Shown: positions 30,831-43,133, counted from the stretch's first letter. The stretch: DNA of 64,000 nucleotides from Lunularia cruciata (GCA_948567375.1 OX419762.1:38607034-38671033), one strand, 5' to 3'. Translations and numbers: made by a program. Notes: generated by a model from the letters alone, not told the origin.

Positions 30831-31840
30831 GATAAGTCTATTTTTGCGGTCTGGATCAAGCAAATTGCACAAGGACAATCTGAGGAGAGTTAGGGGCTTC
30901 ATTGAGCAATGGTTGATCACATAGTTCAGGAGTTTGTGGATGTGTTTCCAGATGATTTGCAAAAGGGATTACCCTTTGATTGTGGTACGCACTTCAAGAT
31001 TGAGTAAGTACCATGGAGTACTCCAATGAGTAGACCAATCTATCGGCTCTCACCAAAGGAGTTAGAGGAGTTGCAAACAACACTTACAAAGTTGTTGGAA
31101 AAGGATTTCATACAACATAGTACATCTCCTTGGGGAGCATTGGTACTATTTGTTCCAAAGAAGGATGGAGGACTTCATTTTTGTATTGATTATCGTAGGG
31201 TCAATAAACAAACGATGAAGAATGGATACCCTTTGCCTTGAATTGATGATTTTCTTAATCAATTGAGTGGAGCTTGATACTTCTCCAATTTGGATCTTTG
31301 GAGTGGCTACTAACAAATCTCCATTGATAAGGCAGTTGTGCAAAAGATTGTCTTTTGCAAAAGGTATGGATATTTTGAGTGGAGAGTTTTGCCTTTTGGG
31401 CTCACTAATGCTCTAATAGTCTTCATAGATTGGATGCATTGGGTGATGGATAGACTATTGGATTAGTAAATGGTGGTGTTCTTGGATGATATCTTAATCT
31501 ATAGCAAGATAGAGGTTGAACATGTGAAGCATGTGCAAGAAGTTCTAAGACAATTACAATAGTGGAAGTTTTATTACAAGAAGTCAAAGTGTGCCTTTTG
31601 GCAGAAGGAAGTTACCTTCTTGGATCACAAGATCTCATCGGAGGGGAGCAAGATAGAAGAGGAGAAAATCAAGGCCATCACCAATTGGCCTACTCCAAAG
31701 GATGTTACTAAAGTACGGGCATTAAATAGATTGGCTAGTTTTGACCGACGATTCATCCACTACTATGCTCATGTGGCCGCACCATTGACCAATCTCTCGG
31801 GGAAGAACTTGAGCTTTCAATGGACCAACAAGCATGAAGA
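30831..31840 (+). pseudogene. RLG-1 reverse transcriptase
   Basis: VDHIVQEFVDVFPDDLQKGLPF near 30910-30975. [31 protein letters not shown]...[23 protein letters not shown] (31026-31200). NLDLWSGY (catalytic D), EWRVLPFGLTNA near 31378, MVVFLDDILIYSK with DD intact at about 31470-31510, then KFYYKKSKCAFWQKEVTFLDHKISSEG. One phase nearly throughout; the stops (PLP*IDD, GA*YFSN, RQLQ*WKF and others) sit where W, R or Q is expected. Confidence 0.88.
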
Positions 31841-32430
31841 AGCATTCCAAAAGTTGAAATATATGGTGTCTTCAAGACCAATTCTTCAACCATATGATCT
31901 TTAACTACCATGTGTGGTTGACTTTGATGCTTCAAACTTTGCAATTAGAGTTCTGTTGCAACAAGAATTCACATTTGGAGTACATCCCATTGCAGAAAAG
32001 AATTACTTTGCTCAAGATTGTGAACAACTATTGATGGTATATGCCACCAAGGTATGGAAGCATTATCTCCTAGGGAAACAAGTGGTCATGCAAACTAATC
32101 ACAAGCTCTTGTTGCATACCTTACATTTGGAACACATGAAGAGTTGACATCATCAATGGGAGGAACAACTACAATTTTTTGACATCAAACTTGAGTACAA
32201 ACCCAATTGATTCTATGTCATCATTTATGCCCTATCATGACAACCTGATGTGAAGTCTCTTCTTCTCATCACAATGGCAATTACAATGGTGTCAATCGAC
32301 TCCAAGGTCTAAATTGAGTTTAGGAAAGCTCTACAACAATATGATCCATTCTTTTAGATAATACAAGAGCAGCTTGCAACTTGTGACAAGGAATACAAAA
32401 CCTTCTCCTTCAAGGAAGACCTTCTATCCC
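31841..32430 (+). pseudogene. RLG-1 RNase H
   Basis: RPILQPYDL*LPCVVDFDASNFAIRVLLQQE (31875-31970; D in DFDAS), KNYFAQDCEQLLMVYATKVWKHYLLG, and VVMQTNHKLLLHTL. It ends in EEQLQFFDIKLEYKPN and a shifted DVKSLL segment. A short deletion lies after HPIA near 31990. Confidence 0.82.
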
Positions 32431-33535
32431 ATGAGGGCCAAATCTATGTTCTAGCCAAAGGTGATCTCCGACTTGTGCATCTTTGCCCATGATTTACCAA
32501 TTGCCAATCACATGGGTGTGGACAAGACCTTGGGTACCCTCCAATGCTAATGGTGGTGGCTCAACATGGCATGAGATGTTTGGGAGTTTTTCTGATCATG
32601 TGAAAGTTGCCAATGTGACAAGTCTAGCAACCAAAAACCAAGTGGAATCCTTTAACTAGTTCCCATTCCATTTGCTTAATGGGAACATGTGAGCTTGGAT
32701 CTCATCACATCCTTGCCCAAGACAAAGCAAGGTCACATGGCAATTGTGTTGTTTGTGGATAAGCTTAGTAAGAAAATCTACTTAGCACCAACCTTTGATA
32801 CCATGGATGCTCCAACATTAGCACAACTCTACTTTGACAATATCTTTAAGCATCATGGGATACCGCATGTACTTATCTCCAACCTGATACTCAATTCATT
32901 GGAAAGTTTTGGCAAGCACTCTTCCAGATACTTGGCACCAAGTTTGCTTTGTCCATGATCTATCATCCTCAAACTGATAGACAAAATGAATGTGCAAATT
33001 GCGCCTTGGAGGATATGCTTTGTACCTTTGTCAATGTTCACCACACCAATTGGGATGAATGCCTTGCACTTGCGGAGTGTGTATACAATAACTCCAAACA
33101 TGCAAGCACCAGATTCTCTCCTTTCTTTCTCAATTTTAGCCAAGATCCATTTGTTCCAAATTCCCTTCTTTCTCCTCCTCCATCTCATGTCCCTCATATG
33201 TTAACCTTCTTGGCCACCTTATCTCAATCTCTCTAGCGAGCCAAATCTCATCTCCTTGTTGCTCAGAATTGTCAAAAACGATATGCAAACTACCATCATT
33301 GTGATCTCACCTTTCAAGTTGGTGACAAAGTCATGCTTTCCTCTAGTAACCTACCCTTCCCACTTGATACCCAAGTTCGTAAACTCACCCCTAATTGGAT
33401 AGGACCCTTTGATGTCATCCACATCATCTCTCCTGTTGCTTATTGACTTGCCTTGCCTTGTCATATGCATATCCACCTTGTCTTCCATGTTTCCAAGTTA
33501 AAACTTGTTGTTCCTAATCTCTCTTCTTTTTCCTT
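32431..33535 (+). pseudogene. RLG-1 integrase
   Basis: Zinc-finger region degraded around 32480-32640. Core: MSLDLITSLPKTKQGHMAIVLFVDKLSKKIYLAPTFDT (32689-32805), then LAQLYFDNIFKHHGIPHVLIS. A frameshift occurs where the second D is expected, near 32885, followed by FIGKFWQALFQILGTKFALSM and IYHPQTDRQNECANCALEDML (Glu present). ECVYNNSKHASTRFSPFFLNF comes next. The C-terminal FQVGDKVMLSSSNLPFPLDTQVRKLTPNWIGPF lies at 33310-33410. The frame is cut at 33539 by the 2.1-kb insert; the chromodomain lies beyond it. Confidence 0.85.
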
Positions 33536-33539
33536 GCAT

Positions 33540-35654
33540 TGTGGTGTTATGGTTTACGCAGCTCATAAAATAAAAACTACTATGGTTATCTCCACATTAG
33601 TGGACTAGGTTATATGATAAATCCGACGGATGAGATGTTGTCATGTGAGCAATCTATGTACATGTATGCAATTGGTCATGTGAGTTACAATCTTACCATG
33701 TTTGAGGGCTTTGATGTATATAGGTGAAGGAGAGTGGAGAGAAGGTGGGTGTGTTGAGTTGAGGAGTGGAGGGAGAGGAGGACATTGGGAGTGAGAGTTG
33801 TAGCAAAGCATAAGTGTTAGAGCATTGGAGGAGGCATTTGAGCATGAGATGTCCCATGCTCCTAATTTGCCACTCTCAAATCCTTTTCTCATCAGACTTT
33901 AGATTTTATACCGTGACGGCTTACAAGACTGGATGGTGGCACATTTCGGGACTGTATTCATGGAGTTGATGATAGGGAACCTGGAACCTATTGTCCTTCT
34001 AGTGCTTACTCATGAAAGTGTCTGGGACTTGAAAATATATGTGCTTCTATAGTTGGGGAATGTCTAAATTTTCATTCATAAGCTTCAAGGTAGAGTTATG
34101 GGGTCCACTTGTCAAAAAGTGAAGAAACTAAAGGACAAATTTCTAAGAGATTGGGTCCCAAGAGAAGGAGTCTGGAGTTTTTGACCATCCAAGGAGTTTG
34201 GGAAGGGCATCTAAGAAGGGGAGACCATGGTTGGAAAGAAGAGCAGAGAGGCTAAAATCTGAAGGTTGAAATCAAACAATTTGAGCAGATTGTGAGAGGG
34301 ATATTATCAATTGAGTCAATGAGTATAAGAAATTCCAGTTTTGGATCAATCTCAAATTATATCTGATTGATTGAAGTTGAAGCTTTTGAGATGTAAGGTG
34401 TTGGAGAAGAGCTTATGATCAGGTTTAGAGTTTTGATCACTTCCCAAGTTGTGGTTTGAATCCCCTTATGAAAATTTCCAAGATTGTTTTTGGTTATGCT
34501 TTGCACCTTTTTGTGAAGGTTTTATGTGAATTCTTGAAATAGAAAATTCAGGGTCTTGGATCAAGTATACCTGGGTTTGTAGAGCTCACAAGTTAGCACA
34601 GCTCAAGAATTGATCCACATCTAGAGACTGGCATTGGATTAGGCTACAAAAATTTGCAAGAGTTTAGACAAGAACACAATCAGCTAGCATGAAAATTTTG
34701 GTTACCTCTAAATCTACAAAGAGTGAGATCTGATGCAAAACATGCTATTACAAATATTGTCATAAGCTCGGTAGAGCAATTTTTATCTTCCATCTTGATT
34801 GAATGTCAATTCTCCTATCTTGTGACTATGACTGAGGGTTTAAGGTTTCCAGAGTGTTTGTAAAGATCAAGTATACTTTTGAATTAAAAAGTATGGGAAG
34901 AATTTGCCAAGAACTAGGAGTAAACCCTAAAATAGAGGTTTCAAAATTAGAGTGAAGTTGAAAAAAAACTTGGCCAAACTTGAGAGGTTGTCATGGGAGT
35001 TGTAGTGACCTGATTGAGGTCTATTTCATGTCATTGGAAAACTTATCTCATAGGCTTTCCATTAAATTCTAGAACACTTGAATCCAAGTTACACAAAAAA
35101 ATTATATATTCATATGAGCTTTGTACAATTTTCTCCATCAAGAAGACAAAGGAATTCTCCACTTGGAAAAGAAATTTGTTGAAGTTTGAAGTCCAAATTG
35201 GAAAAGACTTGGAGTACAAGTTGAAATGAGCTTGATGATAGAGCAAGAGGGCTCTGAAACCCCTTTTTGACAAAAAGGACAAAGCATTGTTTCCATATTC
35301 TTGTGATTGTATCCTCTTTGTGCTTGCATGCTTGTTTGTATGCCCAATTGTTTTGGATTGGTGTGCGGGTGCTGCATTTAGTTGTTTCCTTCTAGGAGTG
35401 TTGTGTATTTCTCCTTGGTAATGCTGAAAGTGATGACTAACAAACCAGGAGTGCGTGTTATGATGACAAGTTAGGTTGCCCGTCACTACCCTTCTCGATA
35501 GCAAGAATACTAGTTACGAGAGAGGAGGGTTCTGGCGGTTGAATAACACGTGCATTTAGTCAAGTAGTTATGGGTTTGCTTCTAGCCTCTAATATGTAGT
35601 CTCCACAGCTAGGCACCTTGTGTGTTTTCAGAGAGATAAAAGAAAAGTATGATA
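33540..35654. mobile_element. 2.1-kb non-coding insert, probable solo LTR or other non-autonomous element
   Basis: It lies between RLG-1 integrase and chromodomain. It starts TGTGGTGTTATGG and ends TATGATA, flanked by GCAT at 33536-33539 and 35655-35658. Removing it restores the local match to RLG-2 (TTTTTCCT...GTCCAACC). No frame over about 150 codons and no recognised domain on either strand; a TATA-like GTATATAGG lies at about 33716. LTR-like termini and TATA suggest a solo LTR of a family not otherwise present; no second copy is visible here. Confidence 0.6.
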
Positions 35655-35900
35655 GCATGTCCAACCTTCTCCTCCTCCTCCTCCTCCCATCCCTATCTAT
35701 GATCATGAGGAGTATGAAGTTGATTGTCGTCACATCCAACATGGCCACCAACAACATATAGAGTACAAGGTCCTTTGGAATGGCTTTCCCCTTCATGATG
35801 CCACTTAAGAGCCTCTTTCTCATCTCTAGAATGCACAAACGGCCATCAAGGATTTTGAAGCTTCAATGGCAACAAGAATGTCACCAACTAGCAATGGGGA
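35655..35900 (+). pseudogene. RLG-1 chromodomain
   Basis: After a Pro/Leu-coding TCC repeat (35668-35690): YDHEEYEVDCRHIQHG, then EYKVLWNGFPLHDAT*EPLSHL and FEASMATRM up to the purine tract GGGGAATA. Homologous to the RLG-2 chromodomain; the core Trp-Lys-Gly has become WNG and TWEP is broken by a stop. Confidence 0.75.
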
Positions 35901-35903
35901 ATA

Positions 35904-36325
35904 TGTAACAATATAGATTTTAGCAACAAATTTAGTCAAGGCTAACAAAGTAGTAAATATGCTAAATTAGCCTAGAATATTCTAAAATTATCTAGGAAAT
36001 TTCTTGGGAAGCTTCCCACTAGCTTAGCTTGCACCCCAAGTAGGTAGTTTCTAGAAGGAAGTTTCTAGAAGCTTCCAACCAACTTAGCCTGCATGCCAAG
36101 TAGGCAACTTCAAGAAGGAAGCTTCTTGAGAAGCTTCCCTATTAACTTGGCTTGCACTCCAAGAAAGTGGTTGAAAGAAACTTCTTGAGAAGCTTCTCAA
36201 GAGCCTTGTATGATCCCTAAATACAAGAACCAAAGCTCATGCTAGGCATTACAAATTTCCCTCATTCAAGTGTCCCAATGTGAGCTTCCATTCTCCTATT
36301 CTCTCCTTTGTCTTGGTCATTTACA
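35904..36325 (+). repeat. RLG-1 3' LTR (422 bp)
   Basis: TGTAACAATATAG ... GGTCATTTACA, preceded by a purine tract and followed by TTGTG (36326-36330), the partner of 3395-3399. Confidence 0.88.
36062..36076. promoter_or_regulatory. Perfect heat-shock element trimer in RLG-1 3' LTR
   Basis: tTTCtaGAAgcTTCc. Additional AGAAGCTTC dimers at about 36118-36136 and 36185-36200 build a cluster. Confidence 0.55.
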
Positions 36326-36330
36326 TTGTG

Positions 36331-36595
36331 TATTGGAGACTTGTATGACTTATGACTGTAGAGGATGTCCAAATATTGGAGATACAAGTGAGTCCAATTT
36401 GATGGACATAAATATAGCTTTTTCTACTTGCTCAAGATCCTTCATGACTGTCTTTATTTGTTTATGAGGTCTTCATTGCATATGAAAATCTATTACTCTT
36501 CCTTATAAATCTCCAAAATTTGCATGACAATGTTCTAAAATTGATTACAAAGCCTTTTGCATAGCCAATCTATTTAAGCTCTAAAATTCAATTTT
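36331..36595. other. Unassigned sequence right of RLG-1
   Basis: AT-rich, no coding similarity seen on either strand. It forms the right flank of the RLG-1 insertion site. Confidence 0.4.
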
Positions 36596-37060
36596 TTGCT
36601 CCTCTTGTTTCATATCCAATCCAAGTATAAGGGTATGCAGCAAGGCCACCTTTTTTTCTCTAGCCTTGTAGTTATATGGAGTGATGGACATGGTGTTCAA
36701 CAAATTTTTTAGGAAGTGCACAAGAGCTTATCATATTAGGCGCCAAGAGGTACCACTCTCACTCTCTTACTTTGAAGCATATTTTAGATAGTGTTTGTCC
36801 ATTGCTCTAGAGAGGGAAATGGCTGGTGCAATCGATAGGAGAGCAATCACACTAGGTGATGCTTCTTTGGATGCTCCAATTTTTTGTAGACCATACAACT
36901 TACATAGATCGGATATCTTAGGTGAAATAGGGCAGATTTCTCACTTCAAATTTGGAGCTTAGCCCCATTTTACTTATTTTATCTCATCCTTGTAAGGCTT
37001 GATGGGGTCTTCCCATCCTTTTTGTTTTCTCTGTGGTTTCCCTTTCTCCCATTTAAAATA
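36596..37060 (+). pseudogene. LINE-like pol C-terminal fragment
   Basis: Plus strand: SKYKGMQQGHLFFSLAL*LYGVMD, then CTRAYHIRRQEVPLSLSYFEAYF, SIALEREMAGAIDRRAITLGDASLDA and a closing PYNLHRSDILGEIGQISH. The same blocks in the same order occur on the minus strand at 61480-61965. The pattern (HxFVPLALE-x-G ... RxSIALQR-A-A) resembles the extreme C-terminus of some non-LTR retrotransposon pol proteins. The family assignment is tentative. Confidence 0.45.
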
Positions 37061-38150
37061 TGGATGTGGAGGTCTCCTTGAACTCTTGGTAGGAACAAAT
37101 CAAAGAAACAAGACCACATTATCAATACTCCATTTAATGCTCTCACCCACATTGTGTAATGTCTTCTAGTTGATTCATTTAAAAAAGAACTATTGATCAT
37201 CATTTTTTTATTGCACACAATCAGAAAAAGAATAAATCTTTACTTCAATCTTAAGTTTCATACTATCAAATGTTTTTGGCTTTAAAAGATACTTCTAATT
37301 TCTTATTTTCTAAATACCACTTCTTCTACTTGCAATGGTTGAGCACAAGTGTCCAATGCTTAATTGAGATAGATATTGTTATATTACTTGAATCATAGGG
37401 TTGAATCATATGCATTTTATTTGCCATCTCTATCAATATTGTTGGTAAGGAGTCATTATCTTAAGCAAAATTTAAATAACACACATCCATCTTTAACCAT
37501 AAGTTGCAATCTATAACAATAAATGCTTACTTGATATTAAGATATCATATAAGAACATTTAACCAAGACTATATATCATGAGTTTATATTAATAGTACTT
37601 ATGCATAAAATAAATAAATAAATACAAATGATTTGGATATGATTTTTTAAGAGTATCATACACTACATCTATCTCAATCTTACTCTAAAAGACCAAAATC
37701 CAAGAGAATAAGTAAGGCAACAGATGAGAAGTAATGGACTAAGAATCAAATGAGTTTATCTTTGAATGCAAAAGATGGCCAAATTTCCTATTACTTATAC
37801 TTGAGGTGGGTGAGAGCTTACTTGTTAGTGAATTTAGCCATTAACTTCCTAGCCAAGTTATGTTTTAGTAACTATACGATCTTCAAGAAGGTTTTTAAAC
37901 ACCTTGTATCCTAAGAAGGTTCCTATGTATCTCCTAAAATATTATGTCACAAATCTTCTTAATTACTTTCTATGTCTTCTAGATATTTCTAGTAATTTAC
38001 AAACCACATGTAAATTAATTTTTATAGTAAATCCCTCTATTATTACCTAATATTCTTGCTTTTATAACGATGAATCACTCTTGAAGGTAGGAGAATATAT
38101 CATATAAAATTTTATATAGGACACAAAGAGGCTATGATAACTACTAAAGA
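37061..38150. other. AT-rich intergenic sequence, no gene
   Basis: No frame with recognisable similarity on either strand. The right third (about 37800-38150) may be the 5' LTR of RLG-6, because an RLG-4-like leader follows, but the LTR ends cannot be located. Confidence 0.4.
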
Positions 38151-38240
38151 GAGATAATGGTTGAACTTATACTATAAAATCTAGATCCATTTGTGTTCCC
38201 TATAGTTCATTATGATATTTGGAAATGATATTATACAATT

Positions 38241-38297
38241 AAGAGGATTTGTACACTTCAGAGTACTTGGAGTACTCTTTAGTGTACAAATCCTCTT
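38241..38297. repeat. Near-perfect 27-bp hairpin with 3-nt loop
   Basis: Left arm 38241-38267 (AAGAGGATTTGTACAC...GAGTACT), loop TGG, right arm 38271-38297; 25 of 27 positions pair. It lies in the RLG-6 leader, where RLG-4 has only a single arm-like block. Confidence 0.85.
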
Positions 38298-38819
38298 TAT
38301 GAGGTGGACCTTGAGGTTTTGATGAAAACATTGATTTTAGTGAAAATTCCAAGTTTTAGATTCACTAGATGACACAAAAGTTTTCCTCCACATAGACTAC
38401 TAAAATTTTAATTAGATCTTTTGCATATACCAGGCTAAAATTTTGAGAATTATATGAATATATATCTATATTTATTTATTGAATTTAAAAATTAGCTTCC
38501 AAAAGTTTGAAGAATAAATAAAAGATCATTTGGTCCAAATTTTGTATTTTTTTGAAGAAATTATGGTTTTTAAAGTCAAGGAGATGACTTTAGACCAAAT
38601 CTAAGAAGAGGAATATTGATTAGATATGTACTTCAACCAATAAATATGACTGAATGGAAAGGACCAATGTTTTCAAGAGAGAATGCTTAGGTGTTATGAA
38701 AACTTTCTAAAGAGTAAATATCATTCATGAGCAATGTTTGATATTGTGATGAGTGGTTTACTTTTGGAGGAGTACTTTTTGATATAGAAGCAACAATAAG
38801 ACTATATTGTGTCAAAATG

Positions 38820-39331
38820 TGTTTTTAATCACAAGGCTAACATTACAATGGTCCAGTGATTGCTTTACATCCTACTTTGAGAGATGAACTTATGTGAGAT
38901 TTAATGTTTACAAAGAGTAAGAGGAAAAATAAAATACATGAGAATGATTTTGTATCATTTGAATAAAGATAACCACGTAGGATAAGAAGAAGGATGGAAA
39001 CCTATCAACTTTGCTAGCATTGGGGGTAATGGATATTAAATAAGCATCACAAGATACTTATGAATCTTCTTTTAAGATTGACACTAGGTTGAATGGTCAA
39101 AGTATAAAAATTACACTTGTTAATGGAGGATCTATGTGAAATGTTATATTTAAAAGATTGATGGAAAACTAGGATATTATGCCTACAATACCTTCAAGCA
39201 TGGAAATTAAGCAATAAGTGTGATAAGTGGGTGTGATAAATTAAATGGTAGTTGTAGTGATGGGAGTTTAGAATCTTATGCATTTAATAATTTTGAAGAA
39301 TTCAAATTATTATTTGCTACTTGAGAGACTA
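38820..39331 (+). pseudogene. RLG-6 protease remnant
   Basis: NHKANIT...IALHPTLRDEL, then KSKRKNK, matches the RLG-4 block before protease. Then KIDTRLNGQSIKITLVNGGSM (active-site region, NGG in place of DSG/DGE), RLMEN*DIMPTIPSS and, at 39305-39331, YYLLLERL equals YDLLLGRPWL in RLG-4. It stops where the solo LTR begins. Confidence 0.7.
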
Positions 39332-42300
39332 TGTGACAACCCAAAAAATATCACTTTTGTGGTAATCAGGTAAATAAAGTTTGTTCCCGAAAAGATACTC
39401 ATCTGAATTGGTCAAATACGAAGTCAAACAGTAACAAGTAGTTCTTCTTGAGTTCTTCTTTAATCTCTCAGGTAGCAACTACACCTAGAAGAGAGTAACA
39501 AGCACTAACTCGCAGCCTCGTCACAACAATTTGTCACACTTAATCACAACTCCATCAACTCTTTCCAAACAATCTTGATTGTGATAATTTAGGCCCTCCT
39601 AAAAATAGCACGTCACTATAAAATGACTTTGCCTCAGAATTGTGTTCCAGCCCTCCACTAAAGGCACAACTTCCTTGATCAAAATTGCTTCACATCAATA
39701 CTGTGATGCACTCACAAATGCAGAATACTACCAACACTACAATTCTTCTCAGATCTGTTTATGCATTGCTTTGATTGCACTTCACTTGGGATCAAACACA
39801 CAGAATAAAGATCAAGGCTACGGAATCCAACATCCAACACGTGCACTGACTTGGACTTTGAAATTCTCCACACACTCACAAACACAAACACGGAATTGAT
39901 ACTCAAAATTAAGCTCAAACAACGAGCACTGCTTCTTAACACTTTGCTTTATCTATTCTCAAAAATTATGAGTGTTGAACAACATATGACTGCAAATGTC
40001 ACCTTTAAATAGTGAAGCACTTCAATAGTTATCTAACAATTATACCGTTCCCTAACAACTCTTCCTACCCACATCCAAAATGACAAACCATCTCTTCATA
40101 TCTACCTCTTCAAATCTCAAAATTGTTACTACTCCGATATGATGTCTACTTCTTCCTTGGCTTCCAATCTCAAAGTAACTTCACACTATTCTATCCCCGG
40201 GTTTCACAACTACTAATTCCTCAACCAATTCTACTAATTCTTCACTTTGATCTACAATTACACTAGCAAGTAATCTATCTAACTCCTTCTCTCCTTACCC
40301 ACTCTTCTCTAACATCTCAGATGGTAATTCTGAAGATATTTGGACTCCTATGTCATCCACTTTGGGTTTTGCTCTTACATCCTTCCAAAGTTTATCTATC
40401 TCCAATTTTACCAATTTTAGTCTAATCTAATCGTGATATTATCTTCTACTTCCAATATCTTCATATCTACATGACATCTAAGACTAATCAACAAGGCATT
40501 CAGTCTTTATCCTTCACATTTCTCCTCCTCATCTCTTGCACCAACAACTTCAACTTGTGCAATCTTGTTTCTTTGATCCGGATGTTGGCTTCTGTACTCA
40601 GCATCACATTCATCTTCGATGGCTCAAGTCTCATTCTTCTCTCCCGTTCTCAATCTGCAAGCCAATCTTCCCTATACATTGCCAGTTTTGCCTTGAACTC
40701 GGCTTTCATGTCTCCTTCTCCTTCTCTTTTTGCACAATGTTCTCCTCCAGGTTCAAAGTATCTCCCTTAGTCTTTCTTATTCTCTATATCTCACTGTCAA
40801 CTCACTTTGCCAAAGTTGCTTCTTTTCTTCTACACTCTCCATCACTCTATCAAGCTCTTGCTCCTTCTCTGCTACTCTTGCCATAGCATGAATAGTTTCT
40901 AATCAAGAATCAACAAACTATTATTTCAAGATTTCATACTCCACTATCTGCCTTTCCCTTGCTATGACATTCTACTATATGATTCTTTCTCTACTCCCTA
41001 CTTCTCTCTTCAAGTTTTCAATTACTTGATTTTGTACTACTGCATCTACTTGTAGTACCTCCCTCTCTTCCTCACCTCGGATTACACTCTACTTCAACTC
41101 CAAGTTCTCTTCCTTTAATCTTGCTAACACTTGCAATATAGTCTTCACCTCCGGACACTTTGACTGCATCTCCTTCTTCTTGTGCTCCAATTTTACTAAC
41201 AATAGGCACACAATCTCCCTCAGATACTCTACTCCTCTACTTTGGTTTACCTTGACTTGCGGACTTTCTCCTTCTTTGCCTCTTCTTCACTTGACACTCG
41301 CCTTCTTGGCCGCAATCACCTTATGGGAATGGATTCTTCACTCCTTGAACTTCCACTCTCCACTTCTCTTACCTTACTCAGTCCTACTTCATACTGCACC
41401 TTCCATCTGGAGCAAACTCCTTGTTGAATGGTCATCCTCTTCTCCTCCTACTTTGGAACTTCTTCTTCTAAGTGCAGGTTACATTCTTCTTCTATTTCCA
41501 TCTTTCCTTTGTCCTCCTTGGGTACCAATTGCATCTCCCCTCCATCTTCACTCTTGATGCTTGTTTCCCCACTCTACAACATGAATTTGGGTTCTTCCTC
41601 CTTGTCCAAGTCTTCTTCCTTGCACTCGACCTCTCCTTTTGACTCCTTGTCCAACGACGTGATTACCACCAAGTCTCTCTTTAGGTTTACTTTCCTTGTC
41701 TTCCGAGGTCTCATCATTGCTTCTTCTTCTTTGCCTTGTTGACTCCTCTTCTTCTACTTTGGAGGGTTCACCTTCAACTGCACACTCTGCCCCATCTGCG
41801 CGTAGTACTCATCACTACTCCTTATCTGCAAGATATACTGCTGCTCCTCCGCATCAACATCTCTTCTCAAATCAGGGTGGAAGTGTGACACCATTTTATG
41901 TCTCTCCACCGCGTTTAGTAAGTTCAGTCCCAAATAGAAGTAGGCTGCAAATGGCACAATGTAGTGTGGAGGCAACTTGTCTTGCAAGTTCCACACCATC
42001 TGCTTCATGCGCTGATAAAAGCACTTTGCCTAATTGATTGGCTCCCCTGCAAACATCTTGTGGAAGAATACCACTTGATGTTTCATCACATTAGTGGTTT
42101 GCTCCGGCTTCAAGATAGCCATCATTGTTGCTATGATGCCTCTCTTCATCGGGTCCTTATAGCTCTTGCCTCTCTTCATCGGGTCTTATACCTTGTAGCC
42201 ATTCTTTGTGCATTTTGAAGAGAGTGCATCTCTCACCTCTTGGGTTTCTTCAGCTACTTCTCCCTTCCCCAAGAACATGGATCCCTACTCATCACCTGCC

Positions 42301-43133
42301 TCTCTTCCCAGTACTAACCTCCAATCCAACTCTGGCTATCAAGCCGGATTTCCTCTCTTCCCTTCTTCCTCAAGGCCATCAAGACACTTACTCTCAATGA
42401 TCTCAATCATGACACCTGGAAAGCTAAGGTTAACATTCCATGCCAAGAATGTGATCCAAAGCTTGCTCAAGACTTTGATTCTTGCAATCACATCTTAACC
42501 TCTGAATTGCATAATTTCTCACGTAGGAATTTAGAGTTCTTCTTCCTACCTCCCATCTTTCTCTCTTCCACTCTCGGTTGGGGGCTACTCTTCCTACTGA
42601 TTCCTAAACTAACTCTCCTGACTTCCCCTCTACACACTAGTGCATTGTTGACTACACTTCCCCTCCCATGATCTCCTGTAGGATGACTTCTTAATGGCAA
42701 TGGAAAACTACTTGTCATTGCTTTGTCTCTAGCCCAAATTTTATAGTAGTGTGGTTCCTCCATCTCTCTTCACTTTGAATTTCTACCGAGAAATCACACC
42801 TTCTTCATGCTCTTGTCACTGTCAATTTCCTCTTGTTCATAGGACAGCCATTTTTTGTGCATGGTACCTTCTTGAATGTCCAACCCCAAAGTAAAGTTAT
42901 TACATTGTCCTCATCTTGGGTTGAGCACCCCCAAGACAAAGTCTCCTTACTTTAGGTTTCAGGCTAACATGGCAAATGTGGATACTTCATCTTTTGACAC
43001 AAAGTCACTTTACCTCAAGTTACAACCCAAGGACACCTTTCTTTGCCTTCTAATGCCATACAGGCACAATACAACTTCTTTGGTACACTTCTTTTCCACA
43101 AATAAGGAAAATCCAAAAAAATCTAGTACCACA
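39332..43133 (-). repeat. RLG-3-family solo LTR (3.8 kb)
   Basis: Minus strand starts TGTGGTACTAG (43133) and ends TTGGGTTGTCACA (39332). It is homologous along its length to 6300-9971. No internal element sequence adjoins either end; RLG-6 protease precedes it on the left. No clean target duplication (GACTA on the left; ACTA three bases beyond the right end). Confidence 0.82.
40129..42556 (-). pseudogene. LTR-internal ORF copy 2 (degraded)
   Basis: ATG at 42556 (MGGRKKNSKF) to a TAG at 40129-40131 after EEVDIISE. Clear pieces: MVWNLQDKLPPHYIVPFAAYFYLGLNLLNAVERHKMVSHFHPDL and VDAEEQQYILQIRSSDEYYA (42008-41754). Coiled-coil Glu/Lys-rich parts lie at 41200-40500. More frameshifts than the other two copies. 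Confidence 0.65.

Larger units (their letters stand above)
3400..36325 (+). mobile_element. RLG-1: Ty3/gypsy chromovirus split by nested insertions
   Basis: The outermost element of the nest. Left part: 5' LTR 3400-3795, primer site 3796-3812 and gag 4068-4516. Right part: protease 29616-29907, RT, RNase H, integrase, chromodomain and 3' LTR 35904-36325. The same plus strand, the same LTR family and an identical TTGTG duplication at both ends tie them together. Between lie RLG-2 (same family, minus strand) with everything inserted into it, and RLG-4. The end of gag and the start of protease are missing, removed by a deletion with its right edge at 29615/29616. A C-terminal chromodomain and short LTRs are typical of plant chromoviruses. 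Inactive. Confidence 0.85.

Noticed and set aside
35043-35504. 153-codon minus-strand ORF
   Set aside because: No domain, lies in the non-coding 2.1-kb insert, and shows no similarity to anything else here.
40471-42498. Plus-strand ORFs of 90-180 codons
   Set aside because: Same reason: antisense of the degraded LTR ORF copy 42556-40129.
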